Source: Brevibacillus gelatini
GTDB lineage: Bacteria > Bacillota > Bacilli > Brevibacillales > Brevibacillaceae
Length of the DNA: 64,000 nucleotides
NCBI RefSeq assembly: GCF_003710935.1
Contig: NZ_RHHS01000040.1
Location: 1 to 64,000, forward strand
Direction: 5' to 3'
Within the stretch, counting starts at the first letter, position 1; every line of letters starts with the position of its first letter. The position numbers were made by a program, and so were the translations under genes. Below the pieces are notes generated by a model. That model ran no database searches and was not told where the DNA came from. It saw nothing but the letters and a program-made list of their open reading frames with translations. Shown piece by piece: positions 8,130-18,038 of the stretch.

Positions 8130-8891
8130 ATGAGAGTGGATGGCCGTGCCCATGACCAGTTGCGCCCAGTAACCATTACGCGCAATTACATTAAACACGC
8201 GGAAGGATCGTGCCTGATCGAAGTTGGAGATACCAAGGTAATTTGTACGGCAACTCTGGAGGATCGGGTACCGCCTTTCATGCGTGGCGGCGGGAAGGGC
8301 TGGATCACAGCCGAGTACTCCATGCTTCCCCGCGCGACTGCGACCCGCAACGCGCGTGAGTCTTCCAAAGGCAAGGTCGGAGGACGGACGATGGAAATCC
8401 AGCGATTGATCGGACGCGCGCTGCGTTCGGTGGTGAATCTGGAGGCGATGGGAGAGCGCACGATCTGGCTGGATTGCGACGTGATCCAGGCGGATGGCGG
8501 TACGCGCACAGCTTCCATTACGGGAGCGTACGTGGCGATGGTCGACGCGATGCAAAAGCTGGTGGAGAGCGGCGTATGGAAGCAACTGCCGCTGAACGAT
8601 TTTCTGGCGGCGACATCCGTAGGCGTGATTGGCGATGAGACCGTGCTGGACTTGAACTACAAGGAAGATTCGACAGCGACGGTGGACATGAATGTCGTCA
8701 TGACGGGCAAAGGCAAGTTCGTCGAGCTGCAGGGCACCGGCGAGGACGCTCCGTTTTCCCCGGAACAGCTGCAGGAGATGATCGCTCTTGCAAAAATCGG
8801 GATCGGCAATCTGATTCAGAGCCAGAAGCAGGCGCTCTCTGATGTTCCCCTGACGTTTGCTGAAAACGTAGTGGAGGAAAGCCATGTCTGA
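8130..8891 (+). CDS. rph: Ribonuclease PH
   Basis: 253 residues, start ATG 8130 behind TAGGAGGA. It is the phosphorolytic 3'-5' exonuclease that trims tRNA 3' ends. The family signature is complete: MRVDGR at the start, [19 protein letters not shown], the phosphate-binding [16 protein letters not shown], and the RNase PH core [16 protein letters not shown]. The stop overlaps the start of rdgB by 8 bases, so the two are translationally coupled. Confidence 0.96.
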   Translation: MRVDGRAHDQLRPVTITRNYIKHAEGSCLIEVGDTKVICTATLEDRVPPFMRGGGKGWITAEYSMLPRATATRNARESSKGKVGGRTMEIQRLIGRALRSVVNLEAMGERTIWLDCDVIQADGGTRTASITGAYVAMVDAMQKLVESGVWKQLPLNDFLAATSVGVIGDETVLDLNYKEDSTATVDMNVVMTGKGKFVELQGTGEDAPFSPEQLQEMIALAKIGIGNLIQSQKQALSDVPLTFAENVVEESHV

Positions 8892-9477
8892 TCGAAAAAA
8901 AGTCGTTCTGGCGACACGCAACCAGGGAAAAGTGAAAGAGTTCAACCGACTGTTTGCCGATTACGGCTGGGAAGGCATCAGCCTTGCGCAGTTCGAGGGC
9001 GTGCCGGAAGTGGTGGAGGACGGTGACACGTTTGAAGCCAATGCGCTGAAAAAGGCAATCGAAATTTCTACATACTTGCAACTGCCGGCTCTTGGCGACG
9101 ACTCCGGGCTGGAGGTAGACGCACTGGACGGACGCCCGGGCGTCTACTCCGCCAGATACGCCGGAGAGGAAGCGACAGACGAACAAAACTGGCGCAAGCT
9201 GCTGCAAGAGCTGGAAGACGTGCCGATGGAGCAGCGCACCGCGCGCTTCCGCTGCACGTTGGCGCTGGTCATTCCAGGCGAGGAACCGATTATCGCAAAC
9301 GGCGCCTGTGAAGGGCTGATCGCCCGGGAGCCAAAAGGGACCAACGGCTTCGGCTACGATCCCGTCTTCTACATTCCCGAGCTGGGAAAAAGGATGGCGG
9401 AGCTTTTGCCGGAGGAAAAAAACCGGATCAGCCACCGCGCCAAAGCGATGCAGAAGCTCTTGGAAGTGCTGAAATAA
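8884..9477 (+). CDS. rdgB: XTP/dITP (non-canonical purine NTP) pyrophosphatase
   Basis: 197 residues; ATG 8884 lies inside the end of rph. The HAM1/RdgB motifs are [10 protein letters not shown] at 9-18, [22 protein letters not shown] near 75-96, FGYDPVF and ISHRAKAM at the C-terminus. It hydrolyses ITP, dITP and XTP to monophosphates to keep them out of nucleic acids. The rph-rdgB-phosphoesterase order is the common Bacillales arrangement (ysnA-ysnB). Family-typical length. Confidence 0.95.
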   Translation: MSDRKKVVLATRNQGKVKEFNRLFADYGWEGISLAQFEGVPEVVEDGDTFEANALKKAIEISTYLQLPALGDDSGLEVDALDGRPGVYSARYAGEEATDEQNWRKLLQELEDVPMEQRTARFRCTLALVIPGEEPIIANGACEGLIAREPKGTNGFGYDPVFYIPELGKRMAELLPEEKNRISHRAKAMQKLLEVLK

Positions 9478-9522
9478 CGGGCAAGCAGCCTGACTGAAGA
9501 GAACACGGGAGAGTGAGGCTCG

Positions 9523-10047
9523 ATGGCAATTCTCGTCATGAGTGACAGCCATGGTCTGGTTCGGGAAGTAACTCAGGTGGCAAACAGACATGCTGTTGAC
9601 AAAATTTTGCATTGTGGCGATTTTTGCGTCGATCACGAGCGCGATCCGTTTTCCCGGATGACGCTGGTGAGAGGAAACTGCGATGTCGCTTCCGAGGTTC
9701 CGACCGAGCAGCAGACAAAATGGCGGGACCTTCACATCCTGCAAACGCACGGGCATCTGTTCGGGGTCAAAAGCTCGCTGCTTCGCCTGCATTACCGGGC
9801 AGAGGAGGTCGGAGCGAACGTGGTCGTCTTCGGTCATTCGCACGTCCCCGCCTGTGGCGTCGAGCGGGATATTCTGTTTGTAAACCCGGGGAGCCTGCAA
9901 CTGCCGAGAGGCTTTGACGTGCCGACTTACGCAATTATCGAGGAGACGGGCGCCAAGCCCCAAACGGTCCAGGTGGCCGTCACCTTTTACGACTACCAAG
10001 GCAACCTGGTGCGGGAGTTGGGCGGAAGCTATTCGATTCGACGCTGA
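9523..10047 (+). CDS. YfcE/MJ0936-family metallophosphoesterase
   Basis: 174 residues, ATG 9523 behind GGGAGAGTGAGG. Dinuclear-metal phosphodiesterase motifs are in order: SDSHG (6-10), HCGDF (30-34), GNCD (50-53), QTHGHLFG (73-80) and FGHSHVP (103-109), then NPGS. It corresponds to Bacillus YsnB by position. The physiological substrate is not known. Cytosolic, no signal peptide. Confidence 0.9.
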   Translation: MAILVMSDSHGLVREVTQVANRHAVDKILHCGDFCVDHERDPFSRMTLVRGNCDVASEVPTEQQTKWRDLHILQTHGHLFGVKSSLLRLHYRAEEVGANVVVFGHSHVPACGVERDILFVNPGSLQLPRGFDVPTYAIIEETGAKPQTVQVAVTFYDYQGNLVRELGGSYSIRR

Positions 10048-10060
10048 GTCGGGTAGCTTC

Positions 10061-10088
10061 TTGTAAAATAAAAGATTTATGCTATACT
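10061..10088 (+). promoter_or_regulatory. Candidate sigma-A promoter of tig
   Basis: TTGTAA (10061-10066), 16 bases, TATACT (10083-10088). A second -10-like TATAAT lies at 10097-10102 without a good -35. tig follows after a ~90-base leader. Confidence 0.6.
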
Positions 10089-10188
10089 AGAATGGTTATA
10101 ATGGCTAGAATATTATCGTCGGAGCCTGCGAAGATACCACGGCGCGGCTGGCGATGTTCTGTTATTCGATTTAGGAGGGGAAGTTTAC

Positions 10189-11481
10189 GTGACAGCAAAA
10201 TGGGAAAAGGTAGAGAATAACCAGGGAGTCCTGACGGTTGAAGTAGATGCTGCGCAAGTAGACGCAGCATTGGATCAAGCGTTTAAAAAAGTTGTGAAAA
10301 AGGTGCAAGTTCCAGGATTCCGCAAAGGAAAAGTACCTCGCAAAATGTTCGAATCCCGTTTTGGTGTAGAGTCTCTGTACCAAGACGCGCTCGATATTCT
10401 GCTTCCAACTGCTTACGGACAAGCTGTTCGTGAAACTGGCATCGAGCCGGTAGATCGTCCAGAGGTGGACGTAGAGCAAATGGAAAAAGGGAAAAACCTG
10501 ATCTTCAAAGCTACTGTAACGGTGAAGCCTGAAGTGAAGCTCGGCGAGTACAAAGGTCTGGAAGTCGAAGAAAAAGACTTCACCGTGACTGACGAGAGCG
10601 TGGATGCTGAACTGAAGCGCATGCAAGAGCGTCACGCTGAACTGGTAACAGTAGAAGAAGGTACTGCGCAAAATGGCGACATCGTTGTCATCGATTTCGA
10701 AGGCTTCCAGGATGGCGTTGCATTCGAAGGCGGAAAAGCAGAAGACTACTCTCTGGAACTCGGTTCCGGCACTTTCATCGCCGGCTTCGAAGAGCAACTC
10801 GTAGGTCTTGCCATCGGCGAAGAGAAAGAAATCAATGTTACCTTCCCGGAAGAGTACCATTCTCCTAACCTCGCTGGCAAGGAAGCCGTATTCAAAGTGA
10901 AACTGAACAGCCTGAAGCGCAAAAACCTGCCAGCATTGGACGACGAGTTCGCAAAAGATGTGAGCGAGTTCGATACGCTGGAAGAGCTGAAAGCTGACAC
11001 CAAGAAAAAACTCGAAGAAAAAGCTGCGCAAGAAAAAGAACAGTACGTTCGTGAACAACTGGTTCTGAAAGCAGCAGAAAACGCGGAAATCGATCTGCCA
11101 GCCGTTATGGTTGAGCACGAGCTGGACCAAATGGTGAACGAGTTTGGTCAACGCCTCCAGTTCCAAGGCATGACACTGGATCTGTACTACCAGTTCTCCG
11201 GCATGGATGAAAGCCAGCTGCGTGACCAACTGCGTGCAGATGCGACCTCCCGCGTGCGCACTTCCTTGACATTGGAAGCAATCAGCAAAGCGGAAAAAAT
11301 TGAAGCGACAGAGGAAGATGTAACCGAAGAGCTGAACAAGCTGGCTGGCGTTTACGGCCGTCCTGCTGACGAGCTGCGCAAAATCTTCACTGCACAAGAC
11401 AACATGATGGCACTTTACCGCGATGTGCAAATTCGCAAAACGGTTGATTTCCTGGTTGCACAAAGCAAAGCAAGCGCATAA
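10189..11481 (+). CDS. tig: Trigger factor, ribosome-associated chaperone
   Basis: 430 residues; GTG start at 10189 behind TTAGGAGGGG. The N-terminal ribosome-binding domain carries [11 protein letters not shown] (42-52). A central FKBP-type prolyl isomerase domain spans about 150-240 ([44 protein letters not shown]). The C-terminal helical arm contains [12 protein letters not shown]. It binds nascent chains at the exit tunnel. Codon use is biased to frequent codons, as expected of a highly expressed gene. Own promoter and terminator, upstream of clpP. Confidence 0.96.
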   Translation: MTAKWEKVENNQGVLTVEVDAAQVDAALDQAFKKVVKKVQVPGFRKGKVPRKMFESRFGVESLYQDALDILLPTAYGQAVRETGIEPVDRPEVDVEQMEKGKNLIFKATVTVKPEVKLGEYKGLEVEEKDFTVTDESVDAELKRMQERHAELVTVEEGTAQNGDIVVIDFEGFQDGVAFEGGKAEDYSLELGSGTFIAGFEEQLVGLAIGEEKEINVTFPEEYHSPNLAGKEAVFKVKLNSLKRKNLPALDDEFAKDVSEFDTLEELKADTKKKLEEKAAQEKEQYVREQLVLKAAENAEIDLPAVMVEHELDQMVNEFGQRLQFQGMTLDLYYQFSGMDESQLRDQLRADATSRVRTSLTLEAISKAEKIEATEEDVTEELNKLAGVYGRPADELRKIFTAQDNMMALYRDVQIRKTVDFLVAQSKASA

Positions 11482-11547
11482 GCTTAGGAAGAACGCATGA
11501 TGATTGGCCGGTGGTCAGGCATTCTGGACCGCTGGCTGTACCAACTA

Positions 11548-11577
11548 CAAGGCACGATGCACTCGTGCCTTGTTTTT
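11548..11577 (+). terminator. Terminator after tig
   Basis: A 10-bp perfect stem CAAGGCACGA (11548-11557) / TCGTGCCTTG (11563-11572) followed by TTTTT. Confidence 0.85.
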
Positions 11578-11592
11578 CCACCATCGACTTTT

Positions 11593-11601
11593 TGGTAAAA
11601 T
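11593..11601 (+). promoter_or_regulatory. Extended -10 promoter of clpP
   Basis: TGGTAAAAT (11593-11601) is an extended -10 with no good -35. No GGTCAAA-type CtsR direct repeat is visible, so classical CtsR control is not supported here. Confidence 0.4.
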
Positions 11602-11653
11602 CCTTCCCAACTAAAGGGTGACACCTTTTACCTTAAAGGAGGAAAGATACATA

Positions 11654-12235
11654 ATGCTGATCCCTATGGTCATCGAGCAAACCAGCAGAGGCGAGCGCTC
11701 CTACGATATTTACTCGCGTCTCCTGAAAGACCGGATCATTCTGCTCGGCACCGAGATTGACGATCAGGTAGCCAATCTGGTAGTGGCCCAGCTGCTCTTT
11801 TTGCAGGCAGAAGACCCGGACAAAGACATTTCGCTATACATAAACTCTCCAGGCGGTTCTGTAACAGCAGGGATGGCTATCTATGACACGATGCAGTACA
11901 TCAAGCCGGACGTGTCCACCATTTGCGTGGGCATGGCTGCCAGCATGGGGGCATTCCTCCTCGCTGCTGGTGCCAAAGGCAAGCGCTTTGCCTTGCCAAA
12001 CAGCGAAGTGATGATTCACCAGCCACTCGGAGGCGTACGTGGGCAGGCGGAAGACATCCGGATTCATGCGGATTGGATTCTGAAAACGAAGCGCCAACTG
12101 AACCAGATTTTGTCCGAGCGTACAGGTCAACCATATGAAAAGGTCGAACTGGATACAGATCGCGACAACTTCATGAGTGCAGAAGAAGCCAAGGCCTATG
12201 GATTGATTGACTCGATTATTGAACGCAAAAACTGA
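11654..12235 (+). CDS. clpP: ATP-dependent Clp protease proteolytic subunit
   Basis: 193 residues from ATG 11654 behind AAAGGAGG; the upstream in-frame ATG (11618) lacks a site and would add a non-conserved tail. The Ser-His-Asp triad sits at the usual positions: S97 ([11 protein letters not shown]), H122 (MIHQPLGG) and D171 (DRDNFM). It forms the tetradecameric barrel fed by ClpX or ClpC. clpX begins 20 bases after its stop, an arrangement not found in Bacillus subtilis, where clpP stands alone. Confidence 0.97.
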   Translation: MLIPMVIEQTSRGERSYDIYSRLLKDRIILLGTEIDDQVANLVVAQLLFLQAEDPDKDISLYINSPGGSVTAGMAIYDTMQYIKPDVSTICVGMAASMGAFLLAAGAKGKRFALPNSEVMIHQPLGGVRGQAEDIRIHADWILKTKRQLNQILSERTGQPYEKVELDTDRDNFMSAEEAKAYGLIDSIIERKN

Positions 12236-12255
12236 CCCGTTGTGAGGTGAAGCGC

Positions 12256-13521
12256 ATGTTTAAGTTTAACGACGACAAGGGCCAACTGAAGTGCTCCTTC
12301 TGCGGCAAGTCCCAGGAACAGGTGCGCAAGCTGGTAGCCGGTCCTGGCGTTTACATTTGTGACGAGTGTATCGAACTGTGCAACGAGATTGTACAGGAAG
12401 AGCTGGGGACGGAAGAAGAAATCGACATGAAGGAAATTCCGAAGCCTGTGGAGATCCGCAAAATCCTGGACGACTATGTCATCGGTCAGGATCTGGCGAA
12501 AAAATCGCTGTCTGTAGCGGTGTACAACCACTACAAACGGATCAACTCCGGGGCGAAGATCGAGGATGTGGAGCTGCAAAAATCCAATATCCTGCTGATC
12601 GGGCCGACAGGTAGCGGGAAGACGCTGCTCGCGCAAACGCTGGCGCGCATCCTGAACGTGCCGTTTGCGATTGCGGACGCCACCTCCTTGACAGAGGCAG
12701 GCTACGTGGGCGAAGACGTGGAAAACATTTTGCTCAAGCTGATCCAGGCTGCTGACTACGATGTAGAAAAAGCCGAAAAAGGCATCATCTACATTGATGA
12801 AATTGATAAAGTCGCGCGCAAGTCGGAAAATCCTTCGATTACACGCGATGTTTCCGGGGAAGGCGTGCAGCAGGCTCTCCTGAAAATTTTGGAGGGAACG
12901 GTTGCCAGCGTTCCGCCACAAGGCGGGCGCAAGCATCCTCATCAGGAGTTCATCCAGATCGACACCTCGAACATTTTGTTCATTTGCGGCGGTGCATTCG
13001 ACGGGATCGAACAAATCATCAAGCGTCGTCTGGGTAAAAAAGTAATCGGCTTCGGTGCTGATTTTTCCGATGGGGTCAAAGGCGATCTGAAAGCGGGCGA
13101 ATACCTCAAGTACGTCCTGCCGGAAGATCTGCTGAAATTCGGTCTGATTCCCGAGTTCGTCGGTCGTTTGCCTGTTCTGGCTACATTGGAGCCGTTGGAC
13201 GAGGAGACGCTCGTGCGCATCCTGACCGAACCGAAAAACTCTTTGGTGAAGCAGTATCAAAAGCTGCTTAGCCTGGACGGTGTTGAGCTGGAGTTTGACG
13301 CTGGCGCCCTCCTGCAAATTGCCAAGGAAGCGATCAAGCGCAATACCGGTGCACGCGGACTGCGTGCGATCATCGAGCAAATCATGCTCGACATGATGTA
13401 TGAGCTGCCTTCCCGCGACGACGTGACCAAATGCGTCATTACGGAAGAGACCGTGCGCGACAAGGTGAAGCCGCGCCTCATGACCAAAGAAGGCGTCGAA
13501 GTGCACGGTGAAACTGCATAA
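12256..13521 (+). CDS. clpX: ClpX unfoldase, ATP-binding subunit of ClpXP
   Basis: 421 residues, ATG 12256 behind GAGGTGA. An N-terminal zinc-binding domain has C13, C16, C35 and C38. Walker A is GPTGSGKT (116-123) and Walker B is IIYIDEIDK; the RGF-type pore/adaptor region GFGADF and sensor-2 [10 protein letters not shown] are present. It recognises and unfolds substrates for ClpP encoded just upstream. A strong terminator ends the clpP-clpX unit. Confidence 0.97.
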   Translation: MFKFNDDKGQLKCSFCGKSQEQVRKLVAGPGVYICDECIELCNEIVQEELGTEEEIDMKEIPKPVEIRKILDDYVIGQDLAKKSLSVAVYNHYKRINSGAKIEDVELQKSNILLIGPTGSGKTLLAQTLARILNVPFAIADATSLTEAGYVGEDVENILLKLIQAADYDVEKAEKGIIYIDEIDKVARKSENPSITRDVSGEGVQQALLKILEGTVASVPPQGGRKHPHQEFIQIDTSNILFICGGAFDGIEQIIKRRLGKKVIGFGADFSDGVKGDLKAGEYLKYVLPEDLLKFGLIPEFVGRLPVLATLEPLDEETLVRILTEPKNSLVKQYQKLLSLDGVELEFDAGALLQIAKEAIKRNTGARGLRAIIEQIMLDMMYELPSRDDVTKCVITEETVRDKVKPRLMTKEGVEVHGETA

Positions 13522-13536
13522 GCTTGTGTTACGCTA

Positions 13537-13566
13537 ACCATCCCGTTTTTGCGGGGTGGTTTTTGT
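13537..13566 (+). terminator. Terminator after clpX
   Basis: ACCATCCCG (13537-13545) pairs with CGGGGTGGT (13552-13560), followed by TTTTGTTTTG. Confidence 0.8.
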
Positions 13567-13625
13567 TTTGTCGAAAAAAGGGGGCCTATTTTCCAAAATC
13601 ATCCAGATTGCTTTGCGGGTTTATG

Positions 13626-13655
13626 GTTTACGCATACGGATGCGAGGCAATACTA
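13626..13655 (+). promoter_or_regulatory. Sigma-F-type promoter of lonB
   Basis: GTTTA (13626-13630), 15 bases, then GGCATACTA-like GGCAATACTA (13646-13655). This fits the forespore sigma-F pattern GywTA-N15-GgnnAnAhTR at every specified position. LonB is a forespore protease in Bacillus. Confidence 0.55.
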
Positions 13656-13727
13656 CTTGATAATCGCTGAAGAGACACTTTTACATATGTGTACAAAAGC
13701 TGCAAGGACGCATGGGAGGGACTGCAT

Positions 13728-15425
13728 ATGGACTATACGACGTTGGTCATTGCTGTCATTGAAGTGGTTGTCGGCATTGTCATTGGCACCTACTTCTGGA
13801 ATTTGCTGCGAGCGCAGAGAAACTCAAAGACTTCCACGGAAAAAGAATCGCGAAAAGACCTGGACACGATTCGCAAAATGAGAATGATTGCTCTGACCGA
13901 GCCTTTGTCGGAAAAAACACGGCCAGCTACCCTGGAAGAAATCGTCGGGCAAGAAGACGGGCTGCGGGCACTGCGGGCTGCGCTGTGCGGACCGAATCCG
14001 CAGCACGTCATCATCTACGGACCGCCGGGCGTAGGCAAGACGGCTGCTGCCCGTGTCGTGCTGGAAGAAGCGAAGAAAAACCAGCTGTCCCCTTTTAATG
14101 CGGACGCCAAATTTATTGAGATTGACGCGACGATTGCCCGGTTTGACGAGCGGGGGATTGCCGACCCGCTGATCGGTTCTGTTCACGATCCGATTTACCA
14201 AGGGGCGGGCTCGCTCGGTCAGGCGGGCATTCCCCAGCCGAAGCCGGGTGCTGTGACAAAAGCGCACGGAGGGGTCCTTTTCCTCGATGAAATCGGAGAG
14301 CTTCACCCTGTCCAAATGAACAAGCTGCTAAAAGTTCTCGAAGACCGCAAAGTCATGCTGGAGAGCGCCTACTACAGCGAGGAAAACAGCCAGATTCCGT
14401 CGCACATTCACGATGTGTTCAAATACGGGCTGCCAGCCGACTTTCGACTTGTCGGTGCGACGACGCGGCTTCCCGAAGAGCTTCCCGCTGCCTTGCGCTC
14501 CCGTTGTCTGGAAATTTTCTTCCGTCCGTTGAAGGGGCCGGAAATTGGCAGCATTGTGCGCACTGCCGTTGCCAAGATGCAGATGAGCATGGAGGACGAT
14601 GCGGTAGCAGTTATCGAACGCTACGCCACCAATGGCCGGGAAGCGATCAACACGCTGCAAATCGCCGCGGGAATCGCACTTACCGAGGAACGCAAAACGA
14701 TCATGGCCAAGGACGTGGAGTGGGTCGTACACAGCAGCCAGAAGTCGCCTCGTCCCGAAAAGCAGGTGCACGATACGCCGCAGGTAGGGCTGGTAAACGG
14801 ACTTGCCGTTTACGGACCGAACATGGGCAGTGTCATGGAACTGGAAGTGACGGCAACGTCTGCCGCAGTGCCTGGTCAGGGCAGATTGACGATGACAGGC
14901 ATGGCGGAGGAAGAGGAAATGGGAAGCCGCAGCCGGACGATTCGTCGCAAGTCCATGGCCAAAGGATCGATTGAAAACGTCTTGACTGTGTTGCACAGAA
15001 TGGGCGTTCGTCCGTACGATTACGATCTTCATATCAATTTTCCCGGCGGGGTCCCGGTCGATGGCCCTTCGGCGGGCATTGCCATTGCGACCGCCATCTA
15101 CTCGGCGATCATGGAAGTGCCAGTCGACAACCTGATTGCCATGACAGGCGAAGTAAGCATTCACGGAAAAGTGAAGCCGGTAGGCGGCGTGGTAGCCAAG
15201 GTCGAGGCGGCTCGTCAGGCGGGAGCGACGCGCGTGCTGATTCCCCAGGAAAACTGGCAGAGCATTTTCGCCGACATGAAGGGCATCGAGGTCATTCCGG
15301 TTTCAACCGTCTCGCAAGTCATGGAACTGGCCATGCCGAAGGTCGCCGTGCAGGATGAGGAGGCGTCCGGATTTACCCTGCAAATTCCGGCAAAGGATCT
15401 GGCATCCTCGCCGATGACACTCTGA
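13728..15425 (+). CDS. lonB: Membrane-anchored ATP-dependent protease LonB
   Basis: 565 residues, ATG 13728 behind GGGAGGG (an earlier ATG at 13689 lacks a site). Residues 5-27 form one membrane helix. The AAA+ module follows with Walker A GPPGVGKT (98-105) and Walker B LFLDEIGEL. The Lon-type proteolytic domain has its catalytic Ser in PVDGPSAGIAIA and its Lys in GKVKPVGGV. There is no long N-terminal substrate domain, unlike LonA next door. In Bacillus it acts in the developing forespore; the sigma-F-like promoter here agrees. Confidence 0.93.
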   Translation: MDYTTLVIAVIEVVVGIVIGTYFWNLLRAQRNSKTSTEKESRKDLDTIRKMRMIALTEPLSEKTRPATLEEIVGQEDGLRALRAALCGPNPQHVIIYGPPGVGKTAAARVVLEEAKKNQLSPFNADAKFIEIDATIARFDERGIADPLIGSVHDPIYQGAGSLGQAGIPQPKPGAVTKAHGGVLFLDEIGELHPVQMNKLLKVLEDRKVMLESAYYSEENSQIPSHIHDVFKYGLPADFRLVGATTRLPEELPAALRSRCLEIFFRPLKGPEIGSIVRTAVAKMQMSMEDDAVAVIERYATNGREAINTLQIAAGIALTEERKTIMAKDVEWVVHSSQKSPRPEKQVHDTPQVGLVNGLAVYGPNMGSVMELEVTATSAAVPGQGRLTMTGMAEEEEMGSRSRTIRRKSMAKGSIENVLTVLHRMGVRPYDYDLHINFPGGVPVDGPSAGIAIATAIYSAIMEVPVDNLIAMTGEVSIHGKVKPVGGVVAKVEAARQAGATRVLIPQENWQSIFADMKGIEVIPVSTVSQVMELAMPKVAVQDEEASGFTLQIPAKDLASSPMTL

Positions 15426-15445
15426 CAGTCGCAAGCGCCCGTGGA

Positions 15446-15475
15446 TTAGACATCGGATTGTGTTTGCGCTACAAT
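15446..15475 (+). promoter_or_regulatory. Candidate promoter of the lonA leader transcript
   Basis: TTAGAC (15446-15451), 18 bases, TACAAT (15470-15475). Transcription from here would run into the structured leader and meet the terminator at 15613-15637 before lonA. Confidence 0.45.
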
Positions 15476-15482
15476 GGTAAAA

Positions 15483-15641
15483 AGCTTCTGCTTGCAAAGA
15501 GCCCGGGGCCCTACCCGGCCTGTAACGGGCTCCCCAAATGAGGGGATGGACCGTCAGAACGACTGTCTTTTCTGTGTGTCGTTTGGGGTGATTCGGATAT
15601 GCCGGGTGGGCAAAAAACGGCTTTGGGAGCCGTTTTTGTCT
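15483..15641 (+). ncRNA. Candidate structured leader/attenuator RNA upstream of lonA
   Basis: Successive pairings are visible: GAGCCCG (15499-15505) with CGGGCTC (15526-15532), TCCCC (15531-15535) with GGGGA (15542-15546), AACGAC (15558-15563) with GTCGTT (15578-15583), and a strong terminator at 15613-15637. GTCGTTT (15578-15584) can pair instead with AAACGGC (15615-15621) in the terminator's 5' arm, which would be a switch. No known riboswitch family was recognised. It could equally be a free small RNA. Confidence 0.4.
15613..15641 (+). terminator. Intrinsic terminator just before lonA
   Basis: AAAAACGGCT (15613-15622) and AGCCGTTTTT (15628-15637) form a 10-bp stem, with the T-run in its 3' arm, 58 bases before the lonA start. 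Confidence 0.8.
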
Positions 15642-15695
15642 GTTATCAGGCTCTTTGTTAAGAAGGGATAGATCAACAAGGAGAGGTGCATCCGC

Positions 15696-18038
15696 TTGGG
15701 CGAACGTTCCGGTAAACGAGAATTACCGCTTCTCCCGTTGCGAGGATTGCTTGTGTATCCGACTATGGTACTCCACCTGGACGTTGGACGGGAAAAGTCC
15801 ATCCGCGCACTGGAGCAAGCCATGGTGGACGACAACAAGATTTTGCTTGCGACACAGGAAGAGGTACACATAGAGGAGCCAGATGCAGAGCAAATCTACA
15901 GCATCGGTACCGTTGCGCGTGTGAAACAAATGTTGAAGCTGCCAAACGGCACAATCCGTGTGCTGGTGGAGGGACTGCAACGCGCAAAAATTGAGGAATA
16001 TCTTCAACAGGAAGATTATTTCGTCGTGTCCATTACATACTTGGAAGAGGAAAAAGCGGAGGAAAACGAAGTAGAAGCGCTGATGCGCTCGCTGCTGAGC
16101 CATTTCGAGCAATACATCAAGCTGTCGAAAAAGGTTTCCCCCGAGACGCTTACATCCGTGACAGACATCGAAGAGCCAGGGCGACTGGCTGACGTGATTG
16201 CCTCCCACCTGCCGCTGAAAATGAAGGACAAACAGGAGATTTTGGAGACGGTCAACATCAAGGAGCGGCTCGAAATTCTGTTGGAAATCCTGAACAACGA
16301 GCGCGAGGTGCTGGAGCTGGAGCGCAAGATCAGCAATCGCGTGAAAAAGCAGATGGAGCGCACGCAAAAAGAATACTACCTGCGCGAGCAGATGAAGGCC
16401 ATTCAAAAAGAGCTCGGCGACAAGGACGGCCGTCAGGGCGAAGTGGATGAACTGCGCGCTCAGCTGGAAAAATCGGACGCTCCGGAAAGAATCAAGACCA
16501 AGATCGAAAAAGAGCTGGATCGTCTGGAGAAGATGCCGACCACTTCTGCGGAAGGGTCTGTCATCCGCACGTATATCGACACGCTGCTCGCCCTGCCGTG
16601 GACGAAGAAGACAGAGGACAATCTGGACATTCACCACGCGCAAGAAGTGCTCGACGAGGATCACTACGGACTGGAAAAGCCGAAAGAACGCGTCCTGGAA
16701 TATTTGGCGGTGCAAAAGCTCGTCAACTCCATGCGCGGGCCGATTCTTTGTCTGGTTGGACCTCCCGGCGTCGGGAAAACCTCGCTCGCCCGCTCGATCG
16801 CACGCGCGCTGGAGCGCAAGTTCGTGCGCATTTCGCTCGGGGGTGTGCGTGACGAAGCAGAGATTCGCGGACATCGCCGCACTTATGTGGGTGCTCTGCC
16901 GGGCCGTATCATCCAGGGGATGAAGCAGGCGGGCACGATCAATCCAGTCTTTTTGCTGGATGAGATCGACAAGCTGGCATCCGATTTCCGGGGCGATCCT
17001 GCATCGGCGCTCCTGGAAGTGCTGGACCCGAATCAAAACGACAAGTTCAGCGATCACTATATCGAAGAGACGTACGACTTGACCAATGTCATGTTCATCA
17101 CGACAGCGAACAGCCTCGACACGATTCCACGTCCGCTGCTCGACCGGATGGAGGTCATTTCGATCTCGGGCTACACCGAGCTGGAGAAGCTCAACATCAT
17201 GCGCGGATACTTGCTGCCGAAGCAGATGGAAGAGCACGGACTCGGCAAGGATAAGCTGCAAGTGCACGAAGATGCCATGCTGAAGCTGATTCGTCTGTAC
17301 ACGCGCGAAGCCGGGGTGCGCAACCTGAACCGGGAAGCAGCCAACATTTGCCGCAAAGCCGCCAAGCTGATTGTCAGCGGGGAGAAAAAGCGCGTCGTCG
17401 TCACCGCGAAGACACTGGAGGGGCTGCTTGGCAAACCGCGCTACCGCTATGGCCTGGCAGAGAAAAAAGACCAGATCGGCTCCGTGACGGGTCTTGCCTG
17501 GACACAGGCAGGCGGCGATACGCTGAACGTAGAGGTCAGCATCCTGCCGGGAAAAGGAAAGCTCACCTTGACCGGAAAGCTGGGCGACGTCATGAAGGAA
17601 TCCGCGCAGGCGGCCTTCAGCTACATTCGCTCCCGTGCAGACCAGTGGGGAATTGACCCGGCTTTTCACGAGAAAAACGACATCCACATCCACGTTCCGG
17701 AGGGCGCGATACCAAAAGACGGTCCGTCTGCGGGGATTACGATGGCTACCGCGCTTGTATCGGCGCTCACCCATATCCCTGTGAAAAAAGAAGTGGGGAT
17801 GACGGGCGAAATCACACTGCGCGGAAGAGTTTTGCCGATTGGCGGCCTGAAGGAAAAGTGCATGTCCGCCCATCGTGCTGGCTTGACGACGATTATTTTG
17901 CCAAAAGACAACGAGAAAGACATCGAAGATATTCCGGAGAGCGTGCGAAATGAACTGACCTTCTATCCGGTCGAGCACCTGGATGAAGTGTTGCGCCACG
18001 CCCTGACCAGACAGCCGACAGCAGGTGAAAAAGCATGA
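15696..18038 (+). CDS. lonA: ATP-dependent protease LonA
   Basis: 780 residues with a TTG start at 15696 behind AAGGAGAGG. The N-terminal LAN domain ([17 protein letters not shown]) covers about 8-200, followed by a coiled-coil middle ([16 protein letters not shown]). The AAA+ module has Walker [10 protein letters not shown] and Walker [10 protein letters not shown]. The protease domain has catalytic Ser in KDGPSAGIT and Lys in [17 protein letters not shown]. It degrades misfolded and regulatory cytosolic proteins. The stop overlaps engB by 4 bases. No CtsR box is seen; a terminator-ending leader precedes it instead. Confidence 0.95.
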   Translation: MGERSGKRELPLLPLRGLLVYPTMVLHLDVGREKSIRALEQAMVDDNKILLATQEEVHIEEPDAEQIYSIGTVARVKQMLKLPNGTIRVLVEGLQRAKIEEYLQQEDYFVVSITYLEEEKAEENEVEALMRSLLSHFEQYIKLSKKVSPETLTSVTDIEEPGRLADVIASHLPLKMKDKQEILETVNIKERLEILLEILNNEREVLELERKISNRVKKQMERTQKEYYLREQMKAIQKELGDKDGRQGEVDELRAQLEKSDAPERIKTKIEKELDRLEKMPTTSAEGSVIRTYIDTLLALPWTKKTEDNLDIHHAQEVLDEDHYGLEKPKERVLEYLAVQKLVNSMRGPILCLVGPPGVGKTSLARSIARALERKFVRISLGGVRDEAEIRGHRRTYVGALPGRIIQGMKQAGTINPVFLLDEIDKLASDFRGDPASALLEVLDPNQNDKFSDHYIEETYDLTNVMFITTANSLDTIPRPLLDRMEVISISGYTELEKLNIMRGYLLPKQMEEHGLGKDKLQVHEDAMLKLIRLYTREAGVRNLNREAANICRKAAKLIVSGEKKRVVVTAKTLEGLLGKPRYRYGLAEKKDQIGSVTGLAWTQAGGDTLNVEVSILPGKGKLTLTGKLGDVMKESAQAAFSYIRSRADQWGIDPAFHEKNDIHIHVPEGAIPKDGPSAGITMATALVSALTHIPVKKEVGMTGEITLRGRVLPIGGLKEKCMSAHRAGLTTIILPKDNEKDIEDIPESVRNELTFYPVEHLDEVLRHALTRQPTAGEKA

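Noticed and set aside
8698-9999. Long open frame on the minus strand (433 codons) opposite rph-rdgB-phosphoesterase
   Set aside because: It lies antisense to three well-supported enzymes, has no ribosome site or recognisable motif, and long antisense frames are common in this GC-rich coding DNA.
11578-11653. CtsR or HrcA heat-shock operators before clpP (and before lonA)
   Set aside because: No GGTCAAA direct repeat or CIRCE inverted repeat could be found.
15483-15641. ZTP (pfl) riboswitch before lonA
   Set aside because: CCGGGTGGGCA near the terminator looks like the pfl 3' core, but the 5' core and proper stem are missing and lon is not a folate/purine gene.
15723-17999. 758-codon minus-strand frame opposite lonA
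   Set aside because: A shadow of the Lon reading frame; its composition (His, Gln, Arg, Phe rich) is that of reverse-translated coding sequence.
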